Positions 13,005 to 24,290 of a DNA stretch of 64,000 nt are shown here, in pieces; the first letter of the stretch is position 1; every line of letters starts with the position of its first letter. The position numbers and the translations under genes were made by a program. The stretch is from NCBI GenBank assembly GCA_037975125.1, contig CM075856.1, positions 2,640,434 to 2,704,433 of the forward strand, written 5' to 3'. The stretch is from Latrodectus hesperus (lineage: Eukaryota > Arthropoda > Arachnida > Araneae > Theridiidae). A model generated the notes under the pieces. It was not told where the DNA came from. It ran no database searches and saw only the letters and a list, made by a program, of their open reading frames with translations.

Positions 13005-14228
13005 CAGAGGGTATTAACACATTTTTAGAACGATTTTGGGGCCGTTTAATTAATGTTTAAAATGTAAGGACTATTTTTTTAATTGTTTGATCTGATAGCT
13101 TTTTTTTCTGGTTTGTAAGTCTGAATCGTGATTTCCATGATATAGGAGCTTTTCGTAAAATTTCCAGGGGTATTGCTTTCCATTCCCCTTCCACTACTTT
13201 CCAGAGTCCATCCATCGTGGTGGGTTTGCGTTTAGAAAGAGCTCTTTTTAACAGACCAAAGGCACAATAGTCCATAGGTGAAACGTCAGGGGACTTCACA
13301 GGAATATGTTGAAAAGGTATATATGCAATACCTGTATGAGTCTTCATTTTTTCAAGGAATGCAGTGGTAGTTTTCGAAGCATGACTTGTAGCTTTGTCTT
13401 GATGAAGTTTCACTCTTTGAAAGTCTTTGGGATAAAGAAGTGGAATTTCTTCTGTAAATATTGGACGTAAAACCATCTCCTGAATCATAAACACCTTACT
13501 GAAACTTTCTTTACATTGACGGAACCAGGTTTGTACATTTTCCCCCCTCGTTTCCTATAGTAAACAGACCTTTTTTTGTTGCAGTCATTTAGGCAAACCC
13601 ATGCTTCATCAAGGGTCACAATGTATTTCCATTTATCTCCTGCTAAATGGTTTTCATACAGGATTCTACAAAATGTTTTGCGTTGAGCCACATGCCTCGG
13701 TAAACGCTGGTGAACATTATGTTTTTTAGTTTTTTTAAGTTGTAAATCTTGATTTATTATTTTATTTATTATTGCTACAGATGTATCTAAAGACTTTACA
13801 ATTGATTTCTGTGTTGGCGGATTTTCTCTTGTTATCAGCGATTTCTCTTTAGGAACATTTGAAACAGTACGTACCTTTTTCGGATATTCGTTTGGAGTCT
13901 TCTTTCCATGTAGAAATAATGACTGACGGTTTTTACCTGTCCGATTAATAATGTTGCTTATTTTGCACTTAGAAATTTTAATACCATGCATTTCACAACG
14001 TTTTTGAATTCTGGAATAAGAATATTTGTCTTCGGAAAGCGCAAAAACACATCCTTCAATCCACAGCTTGTTTACATGCGACATTTTGAAAGAAGAATAA
14101 ATTTAAAAGTAGCAGACGATATTTCTCATTTCAAATAATAAGCTGTTGACAAAAAATTTTATTTCAAAACATTTACTTTTTTAAACTTCTTAATCGAAAT
14201 CGTTCTAAAATTGTGTTAATACCCTCTG
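13005..14228 (-). mobile_element. mariner-like element with DD41D spacing
   Basis: Inverted repeats of about 32 bp (CAGAGGGTATTAACACA at the left, matching the reverse complement of the right end) are flanked by TA at 13003-13004 and 14229-14230, giving 1224 bp. The transposase lies on the minus strand in two frames. Catalytic blocks are TLDEAWV, LHQDKATSHASK and SPDVSPMDYCAF; I count 41 residues between the second and third Asp, which points to the DD41D (rosa-like) group rather than DD34D mariner. Confidence 0.9.
13057..14084 (-). pseudogene. DD41D transposase, broken by one frameshift
   Basis: An ATG at 14084 opens a 199-codon frame with an N-terminal helix-turn-helix region (SYSRIQKRCEMHG... 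SKCKISNIINRTG) and the first catalytic block TLDEAWV. It runs off frame near 13490, where a second frame continues without a gap to 13057 with LHQDKATSH and SPDVSPMD. One indel close to 13490-13500 accounts for the break. The total length of about 340 residues matches a full Tc1/mariner transposase, so this is a fairly young copy. Confidence 0.88.
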
Positions 14229-14230
14229 TA

Positions 14231-16330
14231 TTTAACTGACAATTACGGAAAGAAAAATATATATCTATAATATATTAAATAGTTCTCTCTCTCGGATAGA
14301 AATGTTTTAACATTATTAGAATACTTGTGTGAAAAATAATTTATCCAAACGATATTTTCATTTTAATGGTAAGTAGGTATGTAATCCACTTTCCAAACTT
14401 AAACATCAAGTTTATAATTTCTCATTTCTTCTTTTGCATGAATTTTTTTTTCTCAAACGATATTTTAATTTTAAAAAGGGGAAATCGTGTGAAGGTACGG
14501 AATTCATTTTTCAGATGTAAAGATCAATATTAGAAATTCTCATATCTTCATTTTACGTAACAAATATTCTCAAACGATTATTTTAAATTTAAACAAGCAA
14601 TGTGTTGTCTAGATTATGTTATCCAATTTTCAAATTTATAAAGGTCCATTTTAGAATTTCTTCTTTCTTCATTTTGGGTTAAAAAATTTTCCAAAACATT
14701 TTAATTTAAAAAAAATTTAATTGGAATGTACTCCATTCATCAATTTTTTTAATTTCTTATTTTTTAACTCGGCGTTAAAAACTTACGTCTTTCAATGTGC
14801 TTCAATTAAGGAAATTTTTTGCATAGCTGACTGAATAACGAAAGAATATCCCCCATTTTTTTTTGTAGCATCTTTCTGTCAACTGTCAATTTTCGATGAC
14901 ATCAAAAAAAAAAATATCGCTTCCGTGTAGTTATTTACCTGCAATTACTAGCGTAACGACACTGAACTTTCGCTCCGATTCAGCTCGCTAAATGTTGATG
15001 CCACCGCCATGTTAGAAGAATCCATCTTCAATTTTATCAAATATGAAAAAATGGATTTCGGAACATAAGCCAATATAAGATGAGTACACCTTCCTCCTAG
15101 TATAACTATATTATTTTCCTATCTGTATTATTCTAATTTATTTTCAAAATAACTTTAATAAAGAACCTTAAAAAAACTCGTGTGATTCTTTGTAGCTTAT
15201 CAGTGGACTGCTATGATAAAATATAATTTATCTATTGGATTGCAAAATCAAAAATGATTTCTTGTAAATATTAAAAAAGTGTTTTGATAACTATAATAGT
15301 GAAAAAAAATTATTTCTTCCTAATTATCCATGATTATGCATTAAATCAGTGCTAATTTAAATTGAAATTGTAAAATGGTTGCTCATATAAATTAGTGAAG
15401 TTACATATCATCGTCATAAAAATCATAACTCTTGAAACCTGATGTCAAATATAAATCTTTTCAACAGTTAATTTTTCTTAATATTTATTTATAATGCTAT
15501 ATATTGCCTTTAAAAGATATTTTGTATTGGAAGAACATTTTATAAGTCAGTTTAAAATCAATTACTTTTTAAGTAATTTCTCTTTTCAATAAAAATTTTT
15601 AATCAGACTGTTACTTATTGGTAGGGACCTCTATGCACTTTGGATTTTGAGATTATGATGCCCAACATCAAAAATATTTTGATCCTTATCCAAATATAGT
15701 TTTTCTGAAAAATTTCCATTAAAAGAATATTAGACATCTTCTGTATATTTATTGCTTCATAAATGTGTTAAATGTTTCTGCAAAAAATAGAAACTCAGTT
15801 AAGTTATTGAAATACTATGCTTTTTACAACTTTTTTAGGAATATCGATTCTACCCACAAAATTGTTGGGACATATAATTAAAATAGAGCGAAATAGAATT
15901 ATTTTCGTGCATTGTCATATTTTGGATCATCAAACACAAATCGAACCTTATCAAGAGCTCTAATTGCTCTGCTGAAATCATGGTTTTGATTTATGAATCC
16001 TTCACTAGAATGTATTAACTACTCTAACAATATCTGAACGCATTTATGTGGTAAAAAAGGCCTAGTAAGAGATCTGTAGAAAGAACCATTTCTTATAATT
16101 GTGAACGTGAATTTCTAATTGAAAAGCTTGTTTTGAAAACATGCAAAGACCACTGGCCAACTTGAGTTAGTATGACAAGAATATTTCGAGTGAAATTATT
16201 CGACAAGAACACCAAATCAAGCTTTATCATTCAGTAATTTCCCTGGCACGCAAGCTAATTAGGGTATGGTTTGGTGCCAGATAGCTACTAACGGAGATTT
16301 GTTAACTCAGGTAACCATAACACGTCTCTA
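14231..16330. other. AT-rich DNA, no gene recognised
   Basis: A slightly less AT-rich patch lies at 14890-15060. A short inverted repeat CTGGCAC/GTGCCAG lies near 16244-16280. No transposon ends could be paired. Confidence 0.45.
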
Positions 16331-16700
16331 ATCAGTATTTTAAATGTATTGGCGCGAAATTGAGCGAAACGTTGAAAACAATTTGTTTTGGGGCCTCGAA
16401 ATGGCGCAAATTTCCGCAGCGACGGTAATGGGAGATGACTTGGTGCGAAAAACTGATCTCACAGTGCGAAATGTCGGTCAAATATCGGTGCGAAGGCGTA
16501 AAAGAACAAAAATGAAGTAATGACGACTGAAAAAAATGGCAAACGAAGATGACGTCCAGTGAAGCGTAGAGTGTGATTGTATCTGGTTCGCTGGAATCGT
16601 TCGAAAGACGAGTTGAGGGGAGCAAATGCTGCATTTGTTTGTTTATATTGCTGATAAGAATCAGTGCCAGATGCAAATGTCAAAATAATGATGACTTTAC
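16331..16700. other. Unassigned island of moderate GC
   Basis: The sequence is visibly richer in GC and more complex than its flanks, with a 114-codon minus-strand frame (16332-16676, no recognisable motif). It could be a degraded repeat, a regulatory element or part of a non-coding transcript. I cannot assign it. Confidence 0.3.
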
Positions 16701-16954
16701 CTTTTCGAATGTAGAAGTTGTGAACTCATAGGCAAACGAAATGTGATCCACTTTTCATAACAAATAAATAATTCCATTTATAACATTCGTTGTTGAATAT
16801 TTCATAAAAATTGCTTTATAATATGAATGCAAATATTATATGTAAATTGAACTAATAAATGCAGATGATTTTTACTTGTTTTACCAATCCAGGGAATAAT
16901 TAAGAAAAAAATTAATGTGTGTGCTTATATACACATAAATTACTGCCAGATCTT

Positions 16955-17275
16955 CTTCTTCTTCTTAGAATTGGGTTTGTATGTCATTGGGCACCTCTGC
17001 TTTTATCAGCATTTTGTACCATTAACTCCAAACCCAATGTTTCCTAGTTCCAGTTGCTCCGATCACCCACTCTATTAATTAAGTCCGATAACCCTTTCAT
17101 GGAGTCAAGGTGTAACTCTCTAGTATGGATGATGCCTAAAGAAGTTCATCTAGGGAGGGCAAGAGCCTCGCATTCGTAAATGATATGCTCTGCCGTTTCC
17201 TCTTGCGTATGACATTTCCAGGAGATAGGGTCTTGCTGAAACAGTCCCATCTGGTCAGAAAGTCAGTCATGCTAG
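16955..17275 (-). mobile_element. LINE 3' end fragment (zinc-knuckle tail)
   Basis: On the minus strand one frame reads ...KCHTQEETAEHIIYECEAL, the C...H-x4-C tail found at the C-terminus of many LINE reverse transcriptases, then a short 3' region ending in (AAG)n at 16957-16968. The frame has stops and no reverse transcriptase is attached, so this is a 5'-truncated copy. Confidence 0.72.
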
Positions 17276-17820
17276 GGATAGCTTCCTGATTTTCACCAGA
17301 AGAAGATGATTTGGAGGTCATTTCTACCTCAAGTGAAGGATTCATTGCTGCCCCTTTACAAGATTGCCTCTGAGTTCCCTTGTCTTTTTCAGCAAGGTCT
17401 ACTTCAGAGGCTTCACCTGCAAATGCAGAAAGGTTTGTTACTTCTTGTGTCTTTTCAGCCACAAGATAACAATTAATAAGCTCAGGTAATATAAGTCCAC
17501 CCAGCATTGCCTGAGTTACTGGGCAAGGCAAATTACTCTAAAAGTTTGCCAGGCAACTAGAGGTTCCGTTAAGACACCAATACCGCGGTGCCAATTAGCC
17601 CTAGGCACGGATCGCATAACACCAGGGTTTACGGGAGCTGGTTCGTGGCCTCTGATTCTATATTCAAGGCTATCCTGTCATTCCCACAAGACATTCGGCG
17701 ATCCACCACCTGCCGACGCGCCTGGTGGCTGCTCAAGCCCCAGGAAGGTACACGTACACCAGGAAGGTACGGTTCCAGGTACTGCCAGATACAAATCCCA
17801 GTGCCGGAATTTTGTAAATA
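17276..17820. other. Unassigned GC-rich stretch upstream of the LINE tail
   Basis: A minus-strand frame covers 17136-17531 (131 codons, Ser/Glu/Lys-rich, no motif recognised), its 3' part overlapping the LINE tail in another frame. A plus-strand frame lies at 17588-17821. The block may be more of the same LINE or another repeat; a duplicated GTACAC/CAGGAAGGTAC motif occurs near 17745-17780. Confidence 0.3.
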
Positions 17821-18229
17821 GAAGGTACATTTCCTTAAGCTATATTCTTAATATTTAGTTTTTGTGACATTCAACGTAAATGATGTCTAAAAAACACAGA
17901 ATTACCTTGAGATATTTTCACTTAAGACAGATGACCAAAATCTGTAATCAGGATCCTAATTGTCGACGATTCTGAAGAATCCATGAATCTTAACCATGAC
18001 CATCGCTGTCAGTTCACTCCATGGAACTGCTAAATATTGGCGTTTGAGAGAGCATCTGAGGAAATGAATTCTGTCTATTGAAGTTCTATAATATGAATTC
18101 TTGAAAAAAATAGCAAAACAGTTCACCAGATCAGTGGTACCAAAAGTCCGATTCCAACAGCTATTTACAAATTCTAGAACCGGAGTTCCAGTACCTAACC
18201 CACGGGGCTTTCGTTTATATTAAGGACAT

Positions 18230-18534
18230 GTTGTTGTTGTTACTAATGACACTTGGACATGCTAAGCTCGCTATGCCTTGGCTATGCGAATTTAAGTCAA
18301 TTGGTAGCGTCTTTCGTTTTTAATCAGAGCACCATGAAGTATGTCTTTGCTCTACACACATGCCATAGGGACCCGTTTATAGGGTAGGCAACCATTCACA
18401 CCTCATTCATACAAGCAAAAGACAAAGACGGGATAGACAGAGACAGAAAGTACATCCATGCCCGAACCGGGATTCGAACCCAGGACCTCTTTATCCGCAG
18501 TCAGGCACGCTGACCACTAGACAAGTTGGGCGGC
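18230..18534 (-). mobile_element. SINE, head A plus tail 1
   Basis: On the minus strand: tRNA-like head with A box (TCTAGTGGTCAGCGTGCC) and B box (GGTTCGAATCC), body, tail 1 and terminal (AAC)n. A perfect 13-bp target-site duplication ATATTAAGGACAT is present at 18217-18229 and 18535-18547. Confidence 0.93.
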
Positions 18535-18966
18535 ATATTAAGGACATAAAAAGCCCTACACCTAGGAGTACATAGAGACCAATCGACCACCTTAATTTTC
18601 GCTTCGTGGTAGATGCGCATATACCTGCTTGACGCTTAATAAGCATTATGTACGCGAAAGTTACTACTGGGACGATCTTTAAGGTTGTTAAGTTCTGCCA
18701 CGGAGCTATTGGGCAAAGAGAGAGAACATCTTATTCATTTAAAAAAAGCCAATAAAAAAACCAAATATAACTTAAAATAATTACGCTGTGACGCCAAGAA
18801 AGCGGAGAAAATCATTGGTAAACCAAGTTTCAAAGAAAGTTTAATGAAAATTGAATCATTGTACATATGAATAATCGACTTTCTGACTGCCAACAATTTA
18901 TTGGAGTTGGTGTGACTGGTGTCAGATCTTTAAAGAGGACAAGCCTCAACACAACAACAGGTGATA

Positions 18967-19046
18967 TCAAAATCTATATTCAGAATTATGTATAATCAAA
19001 ATCTATATTCAGAATTATGTATAATCAAAATCTATATTCAGAATTT
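18967..19046. repeat. 29-bp tandem repeat, about 3 copies
   Basis: Units start at 18967, 18996 and 19025 with the core TCAAAATCTATATTCAGAAT. Confidence 0.9.
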
Positions 19047-19085
19047 ACTGCATTAAATAAAAATGATTTTAGAAAACCACTGTCG

Positions 19086-19123
19086 TAATGTGTCGTGATA
19101 ACTGCTTTAATCACGACACATTA
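19086..19123. repeat. Perfect 14-bp inverted repeat
   Basis: TAATGTGTCGTGAT at 19086-19099 pairs exactly with ATCACGACACATTA at 19110-19123 around a 10-base loop. Confidence 0.9.
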
Positions 19124-19854
19124 GATATATGCAAAATAACAAAAGGGACATACATAAAAGAGTTATCGAGTTACCTTGAGATAAATAAGTAAACAAATTT
19201 GCATGTATTAACTATATTTAACAAAACATTTATATAGTAAAAGCTGTATGTCATGGCTTATTTCTTTGTTACAGATATATAAATGCAAAATTCCAATCTT
19301 AATTATCCAGAAAATATTGTCATAGAGAAAAAATATAGCGAAACTCTTACGATGGAATGGGAACTCCATGCAGTTTTAAATTTGACTTCTTTAGTATCAA
19401 AAAAAAATGCATATTGAAAGATATTCTTAACATAAAATGAGACGCGTGGTATTTGAAATATAAATTTTTTTCTGTTGGAGCACCAAAAATAACCAAACGC
19501 GCGCGCGCGGGCAGAAATACTAGTTTTTCTAAACTTTATTTTACTACCGAAAAAAATATGTGAACGAGTTTCTAAAATAAAATTAGATAATATGATCTTT
19601 TACTCTTCTTATACCTGAAGGACCATATAAATTTCACAGAAAAATTTCATTTTGAACAAAACTCTAATAATAAACGAACAAGGTCCTCATTTTCCTTTTT
19701 TCTAGTACCTTAATAAAAAAATGAAATTTTTTTTTACATCAAAATAAAAAAAGATATTTTACAAATATTGCAATAATTAATTTAAAATTCTATTAATTAA
19801 TGAATTTTTAAAAAATTAACATCGTCGTTGCCAATTTAAGCAAATGATAAAGTT
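19124..19854. other. AT-rich DNA with a short (GC)n run
   Basis: A GCGCGCGCG stretch at about 19498-19509 stands out in otherwise AT-rich sequence. No gene recognised. Confidence 0.5.
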
Positions 19855-20170
19855 AATATTTAATCTTGTCTTTTTCATTTTGCTTTCTCTTCTGTTCTAT
19901 TGTCCATGTGTTAATGACTTGAATCAATGGAAAACGGCCTCTCAAACCAATGCTTTGCTCTTTATATAAGAAATCATTTTGTAAAAAAAATGAACTTCGA
20001 CACTATTCTCATACATTTGATGGTGAACTTCGCCTTGTTTGCTGCCGCTTGAAGGCAGCCAGCAAACTTGTCGACAACTTGGATTGTGTGACGTAGACGT
20101 AGATGTGTGACGTAGATGAAACATTATCTGACGCCATGGATATTTTAAGCCAATGAGAATTGTAGTAAAG
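19855..20170 (-). repeat. Promoter-like dispersed repeat P, copy 2
   Basis: Inverted relative to copy 1. It shares the TGACGTAGA-type sites, the GCAAACAAGGCGAAGTTCACC core, and here a canonical TATA box (CTTATATAAAG on the minus strand, 19960-19970) followed by GCATTGGTTTGAGAG. The ATG seen in copies 1 and 3 is ATT here. Confidence 0.65.
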
Positions 20171-20379
20171 TGTTGTAGCCGTGGTCACAACTGGAACGCG
20201 AAGAAAATAACCACATCATAGTTACAAACACAGTTAAAAAAAATGTTTGGTTGAACTTTCTAACATAAGTAAAAAGTCATTGAAGAAACTCTAACGTAAA
20301 ATAAGGCAGTACAATATCAAACTTTTTTCTTCTTTTTTTTTACATAGAAACAATCCCAAAGAGAGAAAAATCGTCTGCG

Positions 20380-20660
20380 TTTTGCCTCTTGAGCATCTCA
20401 GATGCAAATGAGACGCTTTTTGATCCTCGTTTGCTTCCTCCACCCGGTGGCTAGGAGGGGGAGATGGTCCTGCCGATCGCCTCGGTGGTTGGCGTCCCAG
20501 GTCAGTGTTCTGGTCGCCGCTTCCTGTCTTCGATGTTACACGATAACCCAGACTTCTCAGGAATATGGGGCTCTACAGATAGCGCAATGTTTTCCGCCGA
20601 TGCCAAAACATGAGTGGAAACTTTATTCTTTTCCCGTCCAATGATTTAATTTCCAATGCA
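20380..20660. other. Unassigned GC-rich island
   Basis: A compact higher-GC stretch with an 80-codon plus-strand frame (20402-20644) that begins with a hydrophobic run (FLILVCFLHPV). No homologous family is recognised; the frame may be chance in GC-rich repeat DNA. Confidence 0.3.
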
Positions 20661-21834
20661 GGTCAGGAACGAAATTCGTACGAAGCTGAAACTTCGAGAA
20701 TACTAAACAGCTTCCTTTATCCACATAAGATGATGAAAATAGATGATATTTGCAGAATAATATGTTCTCTTTCGTATATGAAAAGGATTAATTTTGAATC
20801 TCTCAAACACCGATGTTAAATAGCTTCTGAATTATAAAAAAACGTACTTTTTTTAAACTAAACTGATTTTCAGAAGTTACATAAGAAATCGCAGGGAAAT
20901 ACTTGGCAAATTATATATGCGCTCTCACGAAGTTATTTCAATGGAAAAAAAATTATCTCATTTATAATTTAAAGTGTTTTTTAACTCTTAAGAAATTATG
21001 GTATTATATTCATAAATTCGATTTGATACCGATTAAAATTATTTAATCGATAATTTTGAAAATTGTTATGATTTGTGAATTTATTGACATTAATATTTCT
21101 TAAATCTGATGTTCCAAAGTAATCTTCAGATCTTTCCTGTATTGAAGAATCTGTTTAATTTTGATAAGGCTTCTTTATATGCATTAAAATTATTTAATCG
21201 ATAATTATTGTTTCGAAACTTGTTCTTAAAATTGATAATAATTGGATTTTAAAATTGGAATTAATTCTTAAAATTGATAATAACTGATTCTAAAAAAAAA
21301 AAAAAAAAAAAAAATTTAGAAGTTTAGTTTTTCTTTTTTTTTCTGTAATGATTGAAAAAATTATATACCATAATTTTGAAACTTACTATACAGGTATTTT
21401 TTGTGCTGGCTATTTAAAATGCGAAAAATATGTAAGCAAACAATCTATATTTATATCATCGATTTCTTTTTCACGTCTTGATTTTAATTTCGTGTATGCG
21501 TGTCAATATTTTTCTTAAAGCTAAAGATTTAAATTATATATCATCAACGACTTCATAAATAAGCAATTTACTAAACTAAAGAAAATATTTTTGTAAACTA
21601 AGAACTTTCAAGGAATAGAAATAATTAGTAATGAGCATAACTATTAAAGTAATCTGAAGTGAGTATAAAATTTTACGGCAAACAATGACAGAGCGGAGGG
21701 AAATTGATTTAAAAAAAAAAGAAAAAAAGAGGGGGCTTGAATGCCTCTGCATCACCAGAGTTCCTGATGATTGTTTGACATAAAATAAATTTCATTACAC
21801 AGTTGTTTTTTGCCAACGATCATAGCCATCGAAT
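20661..21834. other. AT-rich DNA with poly-A run
   Basis: Includes an A-run at 21292-21314 and local duplications of TTTAATCGATAATT (21041, 21191). No gene recognised. Confidence 0.5.
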
Positions 21835-22010
21835 AGAATAACCACCTCGTTACTTTGAGCTACGATCAAATGAAGGGGTTCTTCTGGTTGTTCCACAATG
21901 CATTTAGGAATAAGGCCTCTTAGGAGAAGGCTCTTTGTTGGCATCGAACCTGCTCCCTCCAGAACGCTGCTTCTCCACCTTGTTCACTTGATTCAGTTGC
22001 ACAAACTCTG
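21835..22010 (-). mobile_element. Degraded SINE fragment, head C type
   Basis: The block CCTCGTTACTTTGAGCTACG and following bases resemble the body of the head C SINE at 7590-7640, and an inverted B-box-like GCATCGAACCTG follows. No target-site duplication found. Confidence 0.5.
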
Positions 22011-22171
22011 CCTTGTAACGTATCATGAAATGAAAATCAAAGAATCACGTCAAACAAAATATTTTAAGAAGGAAAAAAAAGGTCTTTGTGAATTGAGGTT
22101 TAATAAAAATTTCCATTTCTAGATTTCTTCAAATCAAAAAAGAATGCATCATCCTTTTATGTGTACTCATG

Positions 22172-22490
22172 CCGACCAATTTGTCTAGTGGTCAGCGTGC
22201 CTGACTACGGATAAGGAGGTCCTGGGTTCGAATCCCGGTTCGGGCATGGATGTACATTTCTCTTTCTATCTATCCTGTCTTTGTTGTTTCCTTGTATGAA
22301 TGAGGTGTGAAAGTGGTTGCCTACCCTATAAACGGGTCCCTATGGCATGTGTGTAGAGCAAAGTCGTACTTTCACTTTCATGGTGCTCTGATTCAAACGA
22401 AAGACGCTCCCAAACGACTTAATTCGCATAGCATAGAGAGCTTGGCTTGTCCAAGTGTGTGTGTCATTAGTAAACAACAACAAATATGAA
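22172..22490 (+). mobile_element. SINE, head A plus tail 1
   Basis: A tRNA-like head (A box TCTAGTGGTCAGCGTGCC, B box GGGTTCGAATCCC), the TATCCTGTCTTTG body, then tail 1 and terminal AACAACAAC. A (GT)n expansion is present in the tail (22457-22464). Confidence 0.9.
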
Positions 22491-23069
22491 CTCAATTCTC
22501 TCCAAATATTTTCTTATTTCTCGATGGTCAGTTAAGTCATTTAGAGTGGTTGCAACTGAGAGTTAAAGCATCGAAATCTCGATAAAAATCCAGGTGTAAA
22601 ACTCGTGTGCGTAATGAGTCAAATGTTTGGTTTCGGTGCTGCATTTGTGATGTTTGGTATACCTGTTTATTTTTCAGATTGTTTCCGCGCGTCTGACGTC
22701 ACCAATTTTATCTTTGTCTAAAAAATTATTTAATCAGCCTCTAGTGGGTGAACAGCAGGAAGGAAAGTCGTCGAGTGTGTCACTTTGGCAATGCATCCGT
22801 TCTTTGTGAGAAAAACACCTGTTCTGTGAAGGGAAACTGTTGGCGCAGGTGTTAAAATGCAAGCGATATGTCACTTGTGTTTTAGGAATTTCCACGTGAA
22901 AAAAAAATGGGAAGCAGATTTTTACTAGAGATCAAATTTTATTGTAAATGTGCTAACTGGATAATTATTAAGTAATCAATGCATTTTGATACCCGTTCAC
23001 AAAAAGTCTAATAACTTGTGAAATTTCCCTAACATGCTTTACTGTGCTTTGCCTGGTATCTGCAAATTA
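22491..23069. other. No gene recognised
   Basis: A patch at 22650-22880 is of higher complexity than the surrounding AT-rich DNA but shows no coding frame or known repeat. Confidence 0.4.
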
Positions 23070-23790
23070 AATAGAAATGGCCTTCTTCTTAACTGGCGTT
23101 ACAGTCCTATGCAGGCCTTAGCCTCCTTCCACTTTTCCCGCTTCAGAGCCAAATTTTTCCAATTCTTTATCTTCATGGTCTCCAGGTCCTTTTCCACCTT
23201 GTCAATCCACGTTTCTCTGGGTCACCCCTTCTTCTTGCTATTGAATAATTTACCCTTTGTTATCCTTTTTATGATATTTTTTTCATCTCTGCGGTGTACG
23301 TGGCCAAGCCACCGTATTCTTTATGCTTTCATGAATTTCACTATGTCTTTGTTTCTCACTAGGTGCAATAATTCTATATTATTTCTTCTGATCCATACAC
23401 CCTTTTCAAGCCTTGGTCCATAGATTTTCCTTAAAATTTCATGTTCAGAAATTCTAATATATTCCGAGTCCCTTACATTCAATGTCCATGTTTCTCCGGC
23501 ATATGTAACGATTGGTCTAATGAGGGTTTTTATAGATTTGCAGTTTTGTTTTTCGTGATATCAATCTATTATTGAATAACTATTTATTTGCGTAGAAAGC
23601 TCTATTACCAGCTTGCACTCTCTCGCATATTTCATTTTGTAGGCTGTTGTCGTTGCAAATAAAAGTTCCAAGATACTTGAAGTGTGAAACTCCTTCAAAA
23701 TATTTACCCTCTGTTTCAATACTTCTTGGTTCCCTTCTAGATTCGTTGATAGAAACAGAAGGGTCTTCTTAATTTGTTCATACTAACCAC
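23070..23790 (-). mobile_element. RTE-type LINE C-terminal fragment
   Basis: On the minus strand, with frameshifts, the pieces FKYLGTFICNDNSLQNEI, TYAGETWTL, RIRWLGHVHRRDEKN and KGRPRETWIDKVEKDLE are readable in that order. These are the conserved blocks at the end of RTE/BovB-like endonuclease-reverse transcriptases. The element ends at about 23080 in an AAGAAGAAGG terminus. It is 5'-truncated and inactive. Confidence 0.85.
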
Positions 23791-23799
23791 ATGACTCCC

Positions 23800-23970
23800 A
23801 ATACTTGACTTGCCAACCCCAGAAGTATCACTTCACTTGGAGGACAATGCGACCACAACTTGTTGAATGGACCCTAACCGCTTTTAGTGGAAACCACCGA
23901 TTTTTGATTAAGCTGAGATTCGAACTCACTACCTTTCGACGGCCTAACCCAGCATTCCACCGCGGTTGCA
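23800..23970 (-). mobile_element. SINE fragment, head G family
   Basis: Contains an inverted B box GAGATTCGAACTC and a body (AGAAGTATCACTTCA, TTGGAGGACAATGCGAC) shared with copies at 29113-29400 and 33045-33320. Confidence 0.65.
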
Positions 23971-24054
23971 AGCAAAAAGTGGGTTGATTTCAATGGAAAA
24001 TACGAAGAACCCCGACAGACGTCCATGCAGAAAGCAGATATACATCTGTTTCCC

Positions 24055-24290
24055 TATCGTTTGAAAGTCCTAAGTTCAATCCCAACCTCTATTTCAAAAG
24101 GGTGTTCCATGTAATGTTTTGGTCTCCTGCACGGATATGCCTTGGGCTGACATTGCATAGTGCACAGCCACAGACTATTGTGAACTATTTTAACTTGCAC
24201 TGTGCGAAGTTGTCCGGAAGAACATTTTACAGATAGTGGTGATATTTTCACAAGTCGCAGATGTGGAAATGGGTTCAAAACGCCAGTTGC
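24055..24290 (+). mobile_element. Possible degraded tRNA-derived SINE
   Basis: A B-box-like AAGTTCAATCCCAAC near 24070 with downstream GC-richer body. No A box could be fixed. Confidence 0.35.

Noticed and set aside
16332..16683. Minus-strand frames of 114 and 74 codons as genes
   Set aside because: Two overlapping frames in different phases, no motif, no splice or promoter context; kept only as an unassigned island.
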